Assembly: GCF_033441515.1 (NCBI RefSeq)
Contig: NZ_JAWQJT010000002.1
Location: forward strand, 1,922,001-1,986,000
Source: Amycolatopsis solani
GTDB taxonomy: Bacteria > Actinomycetota > Actinomycetes > Mycobacteriales > Pseudonocardiaceae
Direction of reading: 5' to 3'
DNA length: 64,000 nt
Within the stretch, counting starts at the first letter, position 1, and every line of letters starts with the position of its first letter. The notes under the pieces are model-generated. The model ran no database searches, was not told where the DNA came from, and saw nothing but the letters and a program-made list of their open reading frames with translations. Both the position numbers and the translations under genes were made by a program. Shown piece after piece: positions 32,538 through 40,071 of the stretch.

Positions 32538-33089
32538 TCAGCCGAGCGCGCCGCGGATCAGGTCGCGGGCCCGGTCCATGATCGCCGCCGGCGGCCCGAG
32601 CACCAGGTTGGCCGTCGCGCTTTCCACGCCGGGGTGCGGCCGGGTCGGCCCCACCGCTTCGGCCAGCTTGGCGGTCGCCGCCATCGCGCGGAGCCGTTCC
32701 GGCGGCCGGTGCGCGCGCAGCAGCGGGAACTCCTCGCGTTCCTCGTGCTGGGCGTGCGCGAGCACGTCCTCGCGCAGCTGCACGAGCAGGGTGTCGAAGC
32801 CGTCGGCCTCGGGCCCCATCTTCTGCAGCGTCGTCAGCAGCTCCTTGGCGCGGTGCTCCTCCCCGAGCCGGGCGTCGACGACCGGCTCGGCCGCGGGCTC
32901 CAGGTCACGGATTTCGGGGTGCACCACCAGTTCTTCGGCCGTTTCGTGAACGGCGAGCAGCCGCACGAGGTCGTGGAACAGGTCCTGGCGCAGGTCGCCT
33001 TCGGCCGTTTCCAGCCCGGCGAACAGCTCGCGGATCTCCCGGTGCTGGCGCTGCAGCAACTCGATGACGTCTTCTTCGTGGTCCGGCAC
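32538..33089 (-). CDS. Hemerythrin-domain protein
   Basis: 183 residues starting at GTG with AAGGAGG 6 nt upstream. The His/Glu ligands of a di-iron four-helix bundle are visible: QHREIRELF, HETAEELVVHPEI, EEHRAKELL and HAQHEEREEFPLL. Such proteins sense or store O2, NO or iron. It lies 28 bp before the LigD fusion gene, linking redox or oxygen sensing with DNA end repair. Confidence 0.92.
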   Translation of the reverse strand: MPDHEEDVIELLQRQHREIRELFAGLETAEGDLRQDLFHDLVRLLAVHETAEELVVHPEIRDLEPAAEPVVDARLGEEHRAKELLTTLQKMGPEADGFDTLLVQLREDVLAHAQHEEREEFPLLRAHRPPERLRAMAATAKLAEAVGPTRPHPGVESATANLVLGPPAAIMDRARDLIRGALG

Positions 33090-33139
33090 GGAAAGCCTCC
33101 TTCACTCGGTTGCGGCAGGTTTTCCCCGGAACCGGCCGG

Positions 33140-33325
33140 TTATTCGTGCCGGCGCGCCACCGTGAGCCACACCGCACCGGCGGCGGCGAGCGCGATCCCC
33201 GCCACCGCCCACCACGACCACCAGCCGAAGAACGCGACGACCAGCCCGACCGCCAGCAGCACTCCCCCGCCGACCGCGTCCGTCTCGCCGTTGCCTGCTC
33301 TCGAAAACCCGTCCGCGGCCGCCAT
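33140..33325 (-). CDS. Small membrane protein of the stress operon
   Basis: 61 residues with a polar N-terminus and two adjacent hydrophobic helices (GGGVLLAVGLVVAFFGWWSWW and AVAGIALAAAGAVWLTV) ending in ARRHE. ATG overlaps the stop of the upstream ANTAR gene by one base (TGATG). Unknown function; similar short Trp-rich proteins are often in stress-sigma regulons. Confidence 0.65.
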   Translation of the reverse strand: MAAADGFSRAGNGETDAVGGGVLLAVGLVVAFFGWWSWWAVAGIALAAAGAVWLTVARRHE

Positions 33326-33513
33326 CAGCCGGCCCGCCCGTCGACCGCGGCCACGACGAGGGCCGCGCAGCGCGTCAGCGGCAGGCCGCGCTCCCGCGCC
33401 ATCGACGTCAGGGCCGCGTGCGCGGCCGTCCGGTTGAGCCCTTGGGCCGCGAGGACTTCCAGCGCCAGGCCGACGACGTCGGTGGCGGGCGGCGCGGGGG
33501 TGCGTACGGGCAT
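33325..33513 (-). CDS. Minimal ANTAR-domain protein
   Basis: 62 residues that are almost only an ANTAR domain: VVGLALEVLAAQGLNRTAAHAALTSMARERGLPLTRCAALVV, three helices as in RNA-binding antiterminators. It has no sensor domain, unlike the GAF-ANTAR protein 3.5 kb away. The tail after the third helix is short, so the RNA-binding surface may be reduced. It heads the operon with the membrane protein, hemerythrin and LigD fusion. Confidence 0.7.
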   Translation of the reverse strand: MPVRTPAPPATDVVGLALEVLAAQGLNRTAAHAALTSMARERGLPLTRCAALVVAAVDGRAG

Positions 33514-33556
33514 GGCGGGACCTCCAGGGCGGCCGGGGTGCGACGGACGCGACCGG

Positions 33557-33582
33557 TTACCCCGCCGCGTCCGCTTTCACAC
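33557..33582 (-). promoter_or_regulatory. General-stress-sigma-like promoter of the ANTAR-hemerythrin-LigD operon
   Basis: On the minus strand GTGT (33582-33579), a 16-bp spacer and GGGTAA (33562-33557) match the SigB/SigF pattern in two boxes, about 44 nt before the ANTAR start. Confidence 0.45.
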
Positions 33583-33615
33583 CGCTCCAGCCTGCTCTTT
33601 CCGGGTGGTGCCCGG

Positions 33616-35175
33616 TCAACTCCCGGCGAGCCACACCGCGCCGTCGGTGGGTACGCGGCCGTCGTCGAGCGGTTCGCTCGCGAGCAGCACCCGAGCCCCG
33701 TCCGGCAGCTCGTACGGCTCGGCGGACAGGTTCACCACGCACCGGAAGCCGGGCTCGCGCGAGAAGGACAGCACGCCGTCGCGGGCGGGCAGCCACGTCA
33801 TCGTCCCGTCGCCCAGCGCCGGGTGCTCGCGGCGCGCGGCCAGCGCGGCGCGGTACAGGCAGAGCATCGACCCCGGGTCGGCCGCCTGCGCCTCGGCGGT
33901 CAGCGTCCGCCAGTGCGCGGGCTGCGGCAGCCACGTCGGTGCGTCGCCGCCGGTGAAGCCGAACGGCGGCGCCGAGCCCGACCACGGCAGCGGCACGCGG
34001 CAACCGTCGCGGCCGCGGCGGGTGTGGCCGGAACGCTCCCACGTCGGGTCGGCGAGCACCTCCTCCGGCAGGTCCTCGATCTCCTCCAGCCCGAGCTCCT
34101 CGCCCTGGTAAAGGTAGGCGCCGCCGGGCAGCGCGAGCATGAGCAGCACCGCGGCCCGGGCCCGGCGCGGGCCGCCGAAGCGCGTCACGTGCCGGACGAC
34201 GTCGTGGTTGGACAGCACCCACGTCGCGGGCGCGCCGACCGCGCCGAGTGCTTCGAGCGTCCGGTCGATCACCTCGCGCAGGGCACCGGCGTCCCAGTCG
34301 CAGCGGAGGAAGTCGAAGTTGAACGCGGTGTGCAGCTCGTCCGGGCGGACGTACCGCGCGAGGCGGTCCGGCCGGTCGACCCACGCCTCGGCGACGAACA
34401 CCCGGTCCGGGCCGAACTCGCCGGCGACCTTCCGCCACGCGCGGTAGACGTCGTGGACGCCGTCGAGGTCCCAGTGCGGGTGCGCGCCGCGGTCCGGCGG
34501 CTGCACGATCCCCTCCTCGTCGTGGCCGAGGTCGGGGAACGCCGGGTCCTTGAGCAGGCCGTGGGCGACGTCGATGCGGACGCCGTCGACGCCGCGGGCG
34601 AACCAGAACCGCAGCAGGTCCTCGAATTCGGCCCGGACCCCGGGGTGGTCCCAGTTCAGGTCGGGCTGCTCCGGCGCGAACAGGTGCAGGTACCACTCGC
34701 CGTCGGCCACCCGGGTCCAGGCGGGCCCGCCGAAGACGGCGCGCCAGTCGGTCGGCGGCCGCTCGCCGCCGGGGCCGCGGCCCGGCCGGAAGTGGTAGCG
34801 CGCGCGTTCGGGCGAGCCGGGCCCGGCGGCCAGCGCGGCCCGGAACCAGCGGTGGTGGTCGGAGGTGTGGTTCGGCACGACGTCGATCAGCACCCGCAGC
34901 CCGAGCCGGTGCGCTTCGGCGACCAGTTCCGGCACGTCGTAGTCGCTGCCGAACAGCGGGTCGACCTCGCGGTGGTCTTCGACGTCGTACCCGCCGTCGA
35001 CCATCGGCGAGCGGTACCACGGCGTGGTCCACACGGCGTCGATCCCCAGCTCGGCCAGGTACCCCAGCCGGGAACGCAGCCCGGCGAGATCGCCGGTGCC
35101 GTCGCCGTCCGAGTCGGCGAAGCTGCGTACGTAGACCTCGTAAACCACGGCGTCCCGCCACCAATTCGCGTCCAT
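33616..35175 (-). CDS. GH13 alpha-glucosidase (oligo-1,6-glucosidase / trehalose synthase-like)
   Basis: 519 residues, alpha-amylase superfamily. WWRDAVVYEVYVRSFADSDGDGTGDL begins the TIM barrel. DVVPNHTS, GVRIDVAHG (nucleophile Asp202), FVAEAW (acid/base Glu263) and LSNHD (Asp325) are the four conserved regions. The QPDLNW segment and sequence order fit alpha-glucosidases acting on small alpha-glucans. No signal peptide, so it is cytoplasmic. Its ATG is back-to-back with the methyltransferase region. Confidence 0.93.
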   Translation of the reverse strand: MDANWWRDAVVYEVYVRSFADSDGDGTGDLAGLRSRLGYLAELGIDAVWTTPWYRSPMVDGGYDVEDHREVDPLFGSDYDVPELVAEAHRLGLRVLIDVVPNHTSDHHRWFRAALAAGPGSPERARYHFRPGRGPGGERPPTDWRAVFGGPAWTRVADGEWYLHLFAPEQPDLNWDHPGVRAEFEDLLRFWFARGVDGVRIDVAHGLLKDPAFPDLGHDEEGIVQPPDRGAHPHWDLDGVHDVYRAWRKVAGEFGPDRVFVAEAWVDRPDRLARYVRPDELHTAFNFDFLRCDWDAGALREVIDRTLEALGAVGAPATWVLSNHDVVRHVTRFGGPRRARAAVLLMLALPGGAYLYQGEELGLEEIEDLPEEVLADPTWERSGHTRRGRDGCRVPLPWSGSAPPFGFTGGDAPTWLPQPAHWRTLTAEAQAADPGSMLCLYRAALAARREHPALGDGTMTWLPARDGVLSFSREPGFRCVVNLSAEPYELPDGARVLLASEPLDDGRVPTDGAVWLAGS

Positions 35176-35203
35176 GACACCGAGTATCCGGGACCCGGTC
35201 GCC

Positions 35204-35209
35204 TACGCT
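35204..35209 (+). promoter_or_regulatory. Leaderless -10 box of the methyltransferase gene
   Basis: TACGCT ends 6 nt before a GTG that begins VTWEWDATLY, the normal family N-terminus. This decides the start against an in-frame ATG 42 bp upstream that overlaps the neighbour's ATG. Confidence 0.5.
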
Positions 35210-35215
35210 CGGGAC

Positions 35216-36022
35216 GTGACCTGGGAGTGGGACGCGACCCTGTACGCCGGCAGCGCGGCGCACTACGCGCGCGGCCGCCTCCCGTACCCGGCGGCGCTCG
35301 GCGCGGCGTTCGCCGCCGAGCTGGGGCTGGACGGCTCGGGGCGGCTGCTCGACGTCGGCTGCGGGCCGGGCTCGCTGACGTCGGTGCTGGCGCCGTACTT
35401 CGCCGAAGCGGTCGGGCTCGACGCGGACGCGGACATGCTCCGCGAAGCGGCCCGGCCCGGCACCGCGAACTGCCGCTGGGTGCACCGGCGGGCCGAGGAG
35501 CTGCCGGCCGGGCTCGGGGAGTTCCGGCTGGTGACGTTCGCCCAGTCGTTCCACTGGCTGGACCGGCCGCGGGTCGCGGCGGCGGTCCGCGGGATGCTGG
35601 CCCCCGGCGGCGTCCTCGCCCACGTCCACGCCGCGACGCACGGAGGCGCCGAAAGCTCCGTCCCGCGGGCGGCGATCGCCGAGCTGGTCCGCCGGTACCT
35701 CGGCCCGGTGCGGCGCGCGGGCCAGGGCTCCCTGCCCGGCGGCACTCCCGGCGGCGAAGCGGAGATCTACCGCGCCGCGGGGTTCGCCGGACCGCGGCGG
35801 TTCGAGGTCCCGGGCCCAGCGGTCACCCGCGGCGTGGACGAGGTCGTCGACGCCGTCTTCTCGCTGTCCTACTCGGCGCCCCACCTCTTCGGCGACCGCC
35901 GCACGGAGTTCGAGGCCGAGCTCCGGCGGTTGCTGTGGGCGGCGAGCCCGGACGGCACCTTCAGCGAACGGTTCCGCGAGCTCGCCGTCGACGTCTGGGC
36001 GCCGGTCACCAGGGGTTGTTGA
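35216..36022 (+). CDS. Class I SAM-dependent methyltransferase
   Basis: 268 residues from the leaderless GTG. Motif I LLDVGCGPGSLT, the acidic residue in VGLDADADML and the post-motif FAQSFHWLDRP place it with the methyltransferase_11 group; HWLD is typical of the trans-aconitate/UbiE-like subgroup. Substrate unknown. Divergent from the GH13 gene; the 3' end overlaps the convergent coiled-coil gene by 17 bp. Confidence 0.9.
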   Translation: MTWEWDATLYAGSAAHYARGRLPYPAALGAAFAAELGLDGSGRLLDVGCGPGSLTSVLAPYFAEAVGLDADADMLREAARPGTANCRWVHRRAEELPAGLGEFRLVTFAQSFHWLDRPRVAAAVRGMLAPGGVLAHVHAATHGGAESSVPRAAIAELVRRYLGPVRRAGQGSLPGGTPGGEAEIYRAAGFAGPRRFEVPGPAVTRGVDEVVDAVFSLSYSAPHLFGDRRTEFEAELRRLLWAASPDGTFSERFRELAVDVWAPVTRGC

Positions 36023-36383
36023 AGTCCTCTTCCTCGTCGACGGCCGCCCGCGGACGACGAGCCGGGCGCGGCTCCTCCCGCCGCGGGGCCGGAGCCGCCG
36101 ACGGCGCCGGGGGGAAGCCGCCCGGGCCGGGGTAGTCCTCCGCGTCGAACGCCGAGGCCGGCTCGGCGTGGGAGCGGTCGGTGCTCCAGCCGGACTTCGT
36201 CTTGCGCTGCGCCATCTCGCGGACGTGCTGGACGTACCGCTCGGCCGCCTGGACCTGCTTGGTCATGTACTCCTGCGAGCGGGCCTTGATCTCCTCGCCC
36301 TGCTGCTCGCGCAGGGCACGCCGATCGGCCTGTTCGCGGACGAGACCGTCCAGCTCGGCCTTCATCCCGGCAATCTCGCTCAT
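36006..36383 (-). CDS. Coiled-coil protein at the end of the ESX-like operon
   Basis: 125 residues. The first 65 form a heptad-rich helix (MSEIAGMKAELDGLVREQADRRALREQQGEEIKARS) like YbaB/EbfC or small ESX chaperone-type proteins. The rest is a disordered Pro/Ala/Arg tail ending in the acidic DEEEDFNNPW. Ribosome site AAGGAGG 4 nt before ATG. It starts 10 bp after the giant secreted-protein gene, whose own C-terminus is also acidic and ends in Trp. It could be a chaperone or partner of the giant protein (inference). Confidence 0.8.
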   Translation of the reverse strand: MSEIAGMKAELDGLVREQADRRALREQQGEEIKARSQEYMTKQVQAAERYVQHVREMAQRKTKSGWSTDRSHAEPASAFDAEDYPGPGGFPPAPSAAPAPRREEPRPARRPRAAVDEEEDFNNPW

Positions 36384-36392
36384 GCGTCCTCC

Positions 36393-39300
36393 TTACCAGG
36401 TCCGGCGGGCGGACGGCGGGTCTTCGTCGTCGTTGAGGGAGCCGATGATCCGGCGGCCCGGCTCACCGAGGTTGTCGAAGACGGCGCCTTCGATCCGGTA
36501 GGCGGGCGACTTGCGTTCGGTGTCGCCCCCGCCGGCGCCCTGGCCGCCGCCCATGGCGCCCATGCCCGGCATGCCGGACATCGACGAACCGGGCGCGCCG
36601 GTCGCCCCGGCGGTCGCGGGTGCGAACGCGGCGGTGTGCTGCGGCTGCGCCGTCCCGGTGTGGGCGCCCCCGGACGTCGGCGTGTCGCCGAGCCCGGCAC
36701 TGCCCCCGTCGAAGCCCGCGCCGGTGAGGCCGGCCCCGCCGTGGGAACCGCCGCCGAGGCCGGCCGGCGACGGGGCGCCGCCCCCGCCGCCGTGCGAACC
36801 GCCGCCGGCGCCGTCGTGCGAACCGCCGGCGCCGTCGTGCGGCTTGAGGTCCTCGAGGGTGCCACGGTGGGTGGGCAGGTCGTCGTCGAGCTTCTTCGAC
36901 GGTGTGTCCCCGAGCGCGTCGGACGGCTTGTCGTCCTCGCCGAGGGTGTAGGTCGTCGGCTTGCCGGTGCCGTCGTCGACGGTGACGACCGTGGGGCCGT
37001 TCGCGCCGTCGGGCCGCTCGGCGGTGATCTTCAGGTCGCCGTCCTGGATGTGGATCTTGCCGTCCGGGCCGGGGCGGTAGCAGTCGTCGTCCGTCCCTTG
37101 TGGACCGTCGGCGGACTTGTCACCGGACCAGTCGAGCTTGAAGTCCTTCGGGTCGCCGGGCCCGTCGCCGACCTTGATGTCCATCTTGCCGTCGGCGTCC
37201 GGCTCGGTCATCTCGAAGGTCTTGTCGCCCTGCTTGACCTTGAGGACGTCGGGGTCGTCGTCCCCCTTGGCGTCGGGTTCGCCGTCGCCGTCCTTGTCGC
37301 CGGCGAGCAGGCTGTCGGGCTTGCCGTCGCCGTCCTTGTCGAGGCCGGTGTCGGGCTTGCCGTCGCCGTCGGTGTCCAGGCCGGCGCCCGGCTCGGTCTT
37401 GATCGGGTCGCCGTCGAGGCCCTTGAGCGCGTCGGCCGCCTTGTTCTTGGCGTCTTCCGCCGCCTTCTCGGCCGCCTCCTTGCCGTCCTCCGCGCCCGAA
37501 CCCGAATCGCCGCTGCCGCCCGGGCCGGAACCGCCACCGAGGCCGCCGGCGCCCTCACCGGAGTCCGTCTCGATGCCGGGGCCGCTGAACTGCTTCAGTG
37601 CGTCCGCGGCCTTCTGCTTCGCCGCTTCGGCGGCTGCCGCCGCGGCGTCCTGGCCGCCCGCGGACGGCGAAGGCGTCGAGGACGGCGACGTGTCGTCCGA
37701 CCCCGGGCCACCGCCGGCACCCGAGCCCGAACCGGAACCACCGCCGAGTCCCCCGCCGGCGCCGGAATCCGTCTGGATGCCCGGGCCGCTGAACTCCTTC
37801 AGCGCGTCCGCGGCCTTCTGCTTGGCTTCCTCCGCGGCCTGGGCCGCCTGCTGCTTGGCCGCTTCCGCCTGAGCTGCCCCGTCGTCCTGGCCGCCGCCCG
37901 AACCGGAGCCGCCGCCCGAGCCCGAGCCGCCGCCGACGGAACCACCGCCGCCGGAGGAGGAGTCGGGGATCGACGGCACCGGACCACCGCCGCCGCCGGA
38001 CCCGCTGCCCGAGCCCCCGCCCGAACCGGAGCCGCCTCCCGCGCCGCTGGGCACGTCGGTCCCGGCACCCCCGACCGGAGCGCCGGACCCCGAGCCCGTC
38101 TCGGGGATGGGCGGCACCTGGCCACCGCCCCCGCCACCGGAGCCCGAACCGGACCCGCCGCCCGAACCACCAGAGCCCGAGCCCGAACCCGAGCCGAAGC
38201 CACCGCCCGAACCACCCGAGCCAGAACCAGAGCCCGAGCCCGAGCCGCTGCCCGATCCACCCGGGCCGCCGCCGGTGCCGCCGGTCGTGCCGGGGCCGCC
38301 GGGCATCGACACGCCCTCGAACTCGTTCTTGACCTTGCCCATCACCTTGTCGAGGGCGTCGTAGGCCTGGTCGACGAGGTCCTTGGTGTCCTTGCAGGTC
38401 TTCTCGAAGCCCTTGTACAGCCGGTCCCACATGTCGGGGTTGAACTGGTTCTGGATCCACTGCTTGGCCAGGTCCTGGCCGTGCTTCTTGATCTCGTCGC
38501 CGTCGCAGCAGCCCTGGTCGTTGAGGGTCTTGACCAGGTTGGTGCCGAAGTTGAGGTCCATCCAGCCCGCGATCTGGGCCAGGTCCTGCTCGTTGCCGTG
38601 CTCGCCGCTGGCGACCGCGACGACCTTCTGCGCCATCGTGTAGTCGGCCTTGCCGACCAGGTCGGTGTACATCCCGATGACGGCGTCGGCCTTGCCCTTG
38701 CACAGCTGGAACACCGTCGTGGCGGTGTTCTTCGTCGCTTCGCTCGCGTTGCCGAGCGTCTGCGACAGCTTGGCGGCCTTGGGCTGGATCTTGTCGTTGT
38801 AGGTGTCGGACGCCGCGTCCGCGCCCGCGCCGCTCCACGTCTGGTACAGGGTGCCCAGCTGGGAGCCGGTGTCCTGCACCGTCCGGTCCACCGTCTCGGA
38901 CCCGCGCTTGAAGTGCGCGGCGTCGGCGACGAAGTCCGCGAAGCTGATCCCGCGCTGCTCGTCGAACGGCGTGCGGATGTCCTTGTCGAGGTCGAGCGCG
39001 CGGGTGTTGCCGCGGCAGTCGGCCGGGATCTTGGCCAGCAGCGAGCCGAACGTCTCGAACAGCTTGAGCGCGGGCGCGGCGGCGTCGAAGATCTCGTCGG
39101 ACGTCTTCGTCCCGCTGGTGCTCCCGTCGTCACCGGCCGCGGGCGGCTGGCTGCCGTCGAGCTTCGCCTTGCCGTCGTCGACGGCCTTCTTCTCCTGGTC
39201 TTCGTTGTAGGAGTTCTGGTCGCCGCTCTGCTTGGCCTTGTCGAAGGCCTCGTCGACCGACTGCCCGGCGAACAGCGGGTTGGCGTTGTACGCGTTCGCG

Positions 39301-39482
39301 TACTTCTCCGCTTCCTGGCGCTTCTGCTTGATGTCGTCCGGTTCCTGGTCGGCCAGGAACGGCGGCGGCGGCGGGTTCTCCCGCAGCCAGCTGCTGATCA
39401 GCGCGCTCTTCTGCTGGGCGGGGACGCTCGGGTCGTCCAGCAGCGCCTTGACGTCGGACCACTTCTTCTTCTCGTCCGCCAT
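36393..39482 (-). CDS. Giant WxG-type type VII secretion substrate with Ala-helix and calcium-type repeats
   Basis: 1029 residues. About 1-120 are polar helices; about 150-300 form a WXG100-like helical hairpin with W-S-G at about residue 216. A second helical domain runs to about 385. A Gly/Ser/Pro region (390-690) contains three alanine-rich helices each with KAADALK followed by a P-x-I-x-T-(D/E)-(S/P)-G turn. About 700-741 hold DxDGDGxPD repeats like thrombospondin type 3 calcium loops. Then come an Asp-rich beta segment and a low-complexity tail ending NDDEDPPSARRTW. Coupled by TGATG to the EspC-like gene. No signal peptide, consistent with ESX export. Confidence 0.88.
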   Translation of the reverse strand: MADEKKKWSDVKALLDDPSVPAQQKSALISSWLRENPPPPPFLADQEPDDIKQKRQEAEKYANAYNANPLFAGQSVDEAFDKAKQSGDQNSYNEDQEKKAVDDGKAKLDGSQPPAAGDDGSTSGTKTSDEIFDAAAPALKLFETFGSLLAKIPADCRGNTRALDLDKDIRTPFDEQRGISFADFVADAAHFKRGSETVDRTVQDTGSQLGTLYQTWSGAGADAASDTYNDKIQPKAAKLSQTLGNASEATKNTATTVFQLCKGKADAVIGMYTDLVGKADYTMAQKVVAVASGEHGNEQDLAQIAGWMDLNFGTNLVKTLNDQGCCDGDEIKKHGQDLAKQWIQNQFNPDMWDRLYKGFEKTCKDTKDLVDQAYDALDKVMGKVKNEFEGVSMPGGPGTTGGTGGGPGGSGSGSGSGSGSGSGGSGGGFGSGSGSGSGGSGGGSGSGSGGGGGGQVPPIPETGSGSGAPVGGAGTDVPSGAGGGSGSGGGSGSGSGGGGGPVPSIPDSSSGGGGSVGGGSGSGGGSGSGGGQDDGAAQAEAAKQQAAQAAEEAKQKAADALKEFSGPGIQTDSGAGGGLGGGSGSGSGAGGGPGSDDTSPSSTPSPSAGGQDAAAAAAEAAKQKAADALKQFSGPGIETDSGEGAGGLGGGSGPGGSGDSGSGAEDGKEAAEKAAEDAKNKAADALKGLDGDPIKTEPGAGLDTDGDGKPDTGLDKDGDGKPDSLLAGDKDGDGEPDAKGDDDPDVLKVKQGDKTFEMTEPDADGKMDIKVGDGPGDPKDFKLDWSGDKSADGPQGTDDDCYRPGPDGKIHIQDGDLKITAERPDGANGPTVVTVDDGTGKPTTYTLGEDDKPSDALGDTPSKKLDDDLPTHRGTLEDLKPHDGAGGSHDGAGGGSHGGGGGAPSPAGLGGGSHGGAGLTGAGFDGGSAGLGDTPTSGGAHTGTAQPQHTAAFAPATAGATGAPGSSMSGMPGMGAMGGGQGAGGGDTERKSPAYRIEGAVFDNLGEPGRRIIGSLNDDEDPPSARRTW

Positions 39483-39799
39483 CAGAGACCGCTCCCGGCG
39501 TTGGTGATCGCGCCGGACTGGTTGTCCTCGTTGGCGCTGTAGCTCGACCCGGCGGTGCCGAGGTTGGTGCCGAACGACGCCAGCGTGCTGCTGTAGCCGG
39601 AGACCGCGGCCCACAGCGCCTGCGCGCCCGCGGTGTACTTCGTCGCGTGGGTGCCGTGCGCCCGGCCGAACTTCTCCGCGGTCACCTGCGAAGTCTCCAG
39701 GTCCGGATTGTCCTCGAGCAGGTTTTCCGCCAGGTCACCGATCGTCTTCGAGGCCGTCGACAACGCCTCGGTCGTCGCGGTGTACCCCCCGCCGCTCAT
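39482..39799 (-). CDS. EspC/WXG100-like ESX secretion substrate
   Basis: 105 residues, all-helical, without signal peptide: TEALSTASKTIGDLAENLLEDNP, then GTHATKYTAGAQALWAAVSGYSSTLASFGTNLG. The C-terminal YSANE matches the YxxxD/E type VII export signal. Its ATG overlaps the ACP stop (ATGA) and its stop overlaps the giant protein's ATG (TGATG), so it is translated as part of a tight series. It likely pairs with the WxG region of the giant protein for export. Confidence 0.85.
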   Translation of the reverse strand: MSGGGYTATTEALSTASKTIGDLAENLLEDNPDLETSQVTAEKFGRAHGTHATKYTAGAQALWAAVSGYSSTLASFGTNLGTAGSSYSANEDNQSGAITNAGSGL

Positions 39800-40071
39800 T
39801 TCAGCGTCTCTCCCTCAGTTCCGCCAGTTCCCAGGGCTTCCGCGAGCACGGCGGCCACCGAACCCACGTCGGTGAACCGATCGAGCTGCTCCAGGTCGAT
39901 CGTCACGCCGTAGTAGACCTCCAGCGCCGCCAGCAGCTTGATCCGGCCTTTCGAGTCGATGCCCAGCTCCTCCAAAGGAGCGTCGGGCTCGACGAGGGCC
40001 GGGTCGAGCCGGAAGGTCTCGCTGACGACCTTCGTGACCTCGGCGCGGTGATCACCCACGGTCGCCACCAT
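39796..40071 (-). CDS. Acyl carrier protein
   Basis: 91 residues from the ATG of MVATVGDHRAEVTK. Helix I is VTKVVSETF; the phosphopantetheine site is LGIDSKGRIKLL, followed by ALEVYYGVTID and FTDVGSVAAVLAEAL, the normal ACP frame. The residue after the Ser is Lys rather than Leu/Met, which is unusual. It overlaps the end of the acyl-AMP ligase gene by 20 bp and the start of the EspC-like gene by 4 bp. It should receive an acyl chain from the ligase. Confidence 0.9.
   Translation of the reverse strand: MVATVGDHRAEVTKVVSETFRLDPALVEPDAPLEELGIDSKGRIKLLAALEVYYGVTIDLEQLDRFTDVGSVAAVLAEALGTGGTEGETLK

Noticed and set aside
35174..35215. ATG start for the methyltransferase overlapping the GH13 ATG
   Set aside because: A leaderless TACGCT box fits the GTG 42 bp downstream, and the family N-terminus begins there; kept only as an alternative.
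37260..37900. Possible CRISPR or satellite array because of short regular repeats
   Set aside because: Repeats are codon-phased and encode Gly/Ser, Ala-helix and DxDGDG units of a protein; there are no unique spacers.
36168..39542. A 1124-codon plus-strand frame opposite the ESX operon
   Set aside because: Its sequence is the low-complexity mirror of the Gly/Ser and Asp repeats of the real minus-strand gene and contains no domain; the minus-strand genes have coupled starts and recognisable folds.
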